DNA of 7,566 nt, taken from an uncultured Lentisphaeria bacterium. Lineage in GTDB: Bacteria; Verrucomicrobiota; Lentisphaeria; Victivallales; Victivallaceae. Each line of letters starts with the position of its first letter. Position 1 is the first letter of the stretch. Position numbers and translations under genes: made by a program. The stretch is from contig CAIJKT010000854.1 in the NCBI GenBank assembly GCA_903821255.1, positions 1 to 7,566 on the forward strand, read 5' to 3'. The notes below the pieces were generated by a model, which saw only the letters and a program-made list of their open reading frames with translations, made no database searches and was not told the origin of the DNA. This document shows, piece by piece, positions 7,178 through 7,566 of the stretch.

Positions 7178-7191
7178 AAAGCGAATATATT
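7164..7191 (+). promoter_or_regulatory. possible promoter of the HTH gene
   Basis: TTGCGA (7164-7169) and TATATT (7186-7191) are 16 bp apart. The -35 lies in the right arm of the inverted repeat. A second -10-like TATAAC (7204-7209) has no matching -35. Assignment is tentative. Confidence 0.3.
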
Positions 7192-7230
7192 AACAGCCAG
7201 TAATATAACAATTATGGCGGACTCCGGAAA

Positions 7231-7566
7231 ATGAAAATAACTGAAGATATTTTAAAAGCGTTGCAGAACTGCATTCACGGAATCGGTTCAATCAATGAAT
7301 TTTCTCAGCAGACGAATGTCAATATTGAGACTATCAGCAAATATTTGAGCCGCAAGTCCCAGTCCATAAAACAGGAGACCTGGGAAAAGCTCTATCCGCT
7401 GCTGAAGCCGTATCTGCCCAAAAACGGGGAAATCAGACCCGTTATGAAGGAATCCAGGATTCCGGCGGATGCTGCCGCAGTGAAGATCGACCATAAACAC
7501 ACTTTGCTCAGCATTGATGAGAAAATTCTTCTCGATGCATTTGCCGAACTGTCGCCGGAACTGAGA
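7231..7566 (+). CDS. helix-turn-helix DNA-binding protein, 3' end missing
   Basis: An open frame of 112 codons runs without a stop to the right edge. The N-terminus looks like a compact Cro/C1-type or related HTH: a first helix ITEDILKALQNCI (3-15), then INEFSQQTNV (21-30) and NIETISKYLSRKSQSI (31-46) as the HTH pair, closed by ETWEKLYPLLKPYL (49-62). Residues after about 63 become a Lys/Pro-containing linker, followed by another helical stretch (about 92-112). Inferred role: transcriptional regulator or DNA-binding adaptor; target and effector domain are not visible. ATG 7231 has only weak SD candidates (GGA at 7219-7221). An upstream ATG at 7214 is in another frame and stops after six codons. 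The inverted repeat upstream could be its own operator, but could equally belong to the helicase transcript. Confidence 0.75.
   Translation, partial: MKITEDILKALQNCIHGIGSINEFSQQTNVNIETISKYLSRKSQSIKQETWEKLYPLLKPYLPKNGEIRPVMKESRIPADAAAVKIDHKHTLLSIDEKILLDAFAELSPELR

Noticed and set aside
7214..7234. Six-codon ORF (MADSGK) overlapping the HTH start as ATGA
   Set aside because: No SD upstream and no regulatory codon pattern; too short to support as a leader peptide.
1..7566. tRNA, rRNA, CRISPR, insertion sequence or defence island
   Set aside because: No repeat-spacer pattern, transposase, cloverleaf or defence-type gene cluster was visible on either strand.

Overview
This is a bacterial chromosomal segment of roughly 50% G+C (estimated by eye) with compact genes, Shine-Dalgarno-type ribosome binding sites, sigma70-like promoters and AT-rich intergenic gaps. 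The gene content is mostly housekeeping. The combination of an archaeal-type PurO cyclohydrolase, a lysine-bearing (PPi/mixed-type) phosphofructokinase and a lipoprotein with a beta-sandwich-like ligand-binding domain is compatible with the PVC superphylum (Lentisphaerota and relatives). That placement is a tentative impression, not something the sequence proves.

Layout from left to right: (1) the 3' two-thirds of a 6-phosphofructokinase gene (3-812, +), followed by a hairpin/T-run that may terminate it. (2) satP, an acetate/succinate transporter of the GPR1/FUN34/YaaH family (1007-1594, +). (3) A UbiB/ABC1 atypical kinase on the opposite strand (1595-3292, -), whose stop codon directly abuts the satP stop codon. 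(4) Upstream of ubiB on the same strand, an unrecognised lipoprotein (3377-4204, -). (5) A divergent intergenic region of about 250 bp with promoters for both directions. (6) A tight two-gene unit: purO (4452-5087, +) and a Rep/UvrD-type helicase (5098-7134, +), only 10 bp apart. (7) An intergenic gap with a near-perfect 29-nt inverted repeat. (8) The start of a helix-turn-helix protein running off the right edge (7231-7566, +).

Functionally the genes do not form one pathway. Phosphofructokinase is glycolysis, SatP exports or imports acetate/succinate (overflow products of that glycolysis), UbiB is a membrane-anchored kinase-like protein linked in other bacteria to isoprenoid quinones, PurO closes the purine ring to make IMP, and the helicase serves replication and repair. 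I find no mobile element, CRISPR array, tRNA, rRNA, toxin-antitoxin or defence cassette, and no convincing sign of an undescribed system. The points most worth a second look are the altered active-site residues of the phosphofructokinase, the bacterial PurO and its coupling to a helicase, the near-leaderless lipoprotein start, and the inverted repeat in front of the HTH gene.
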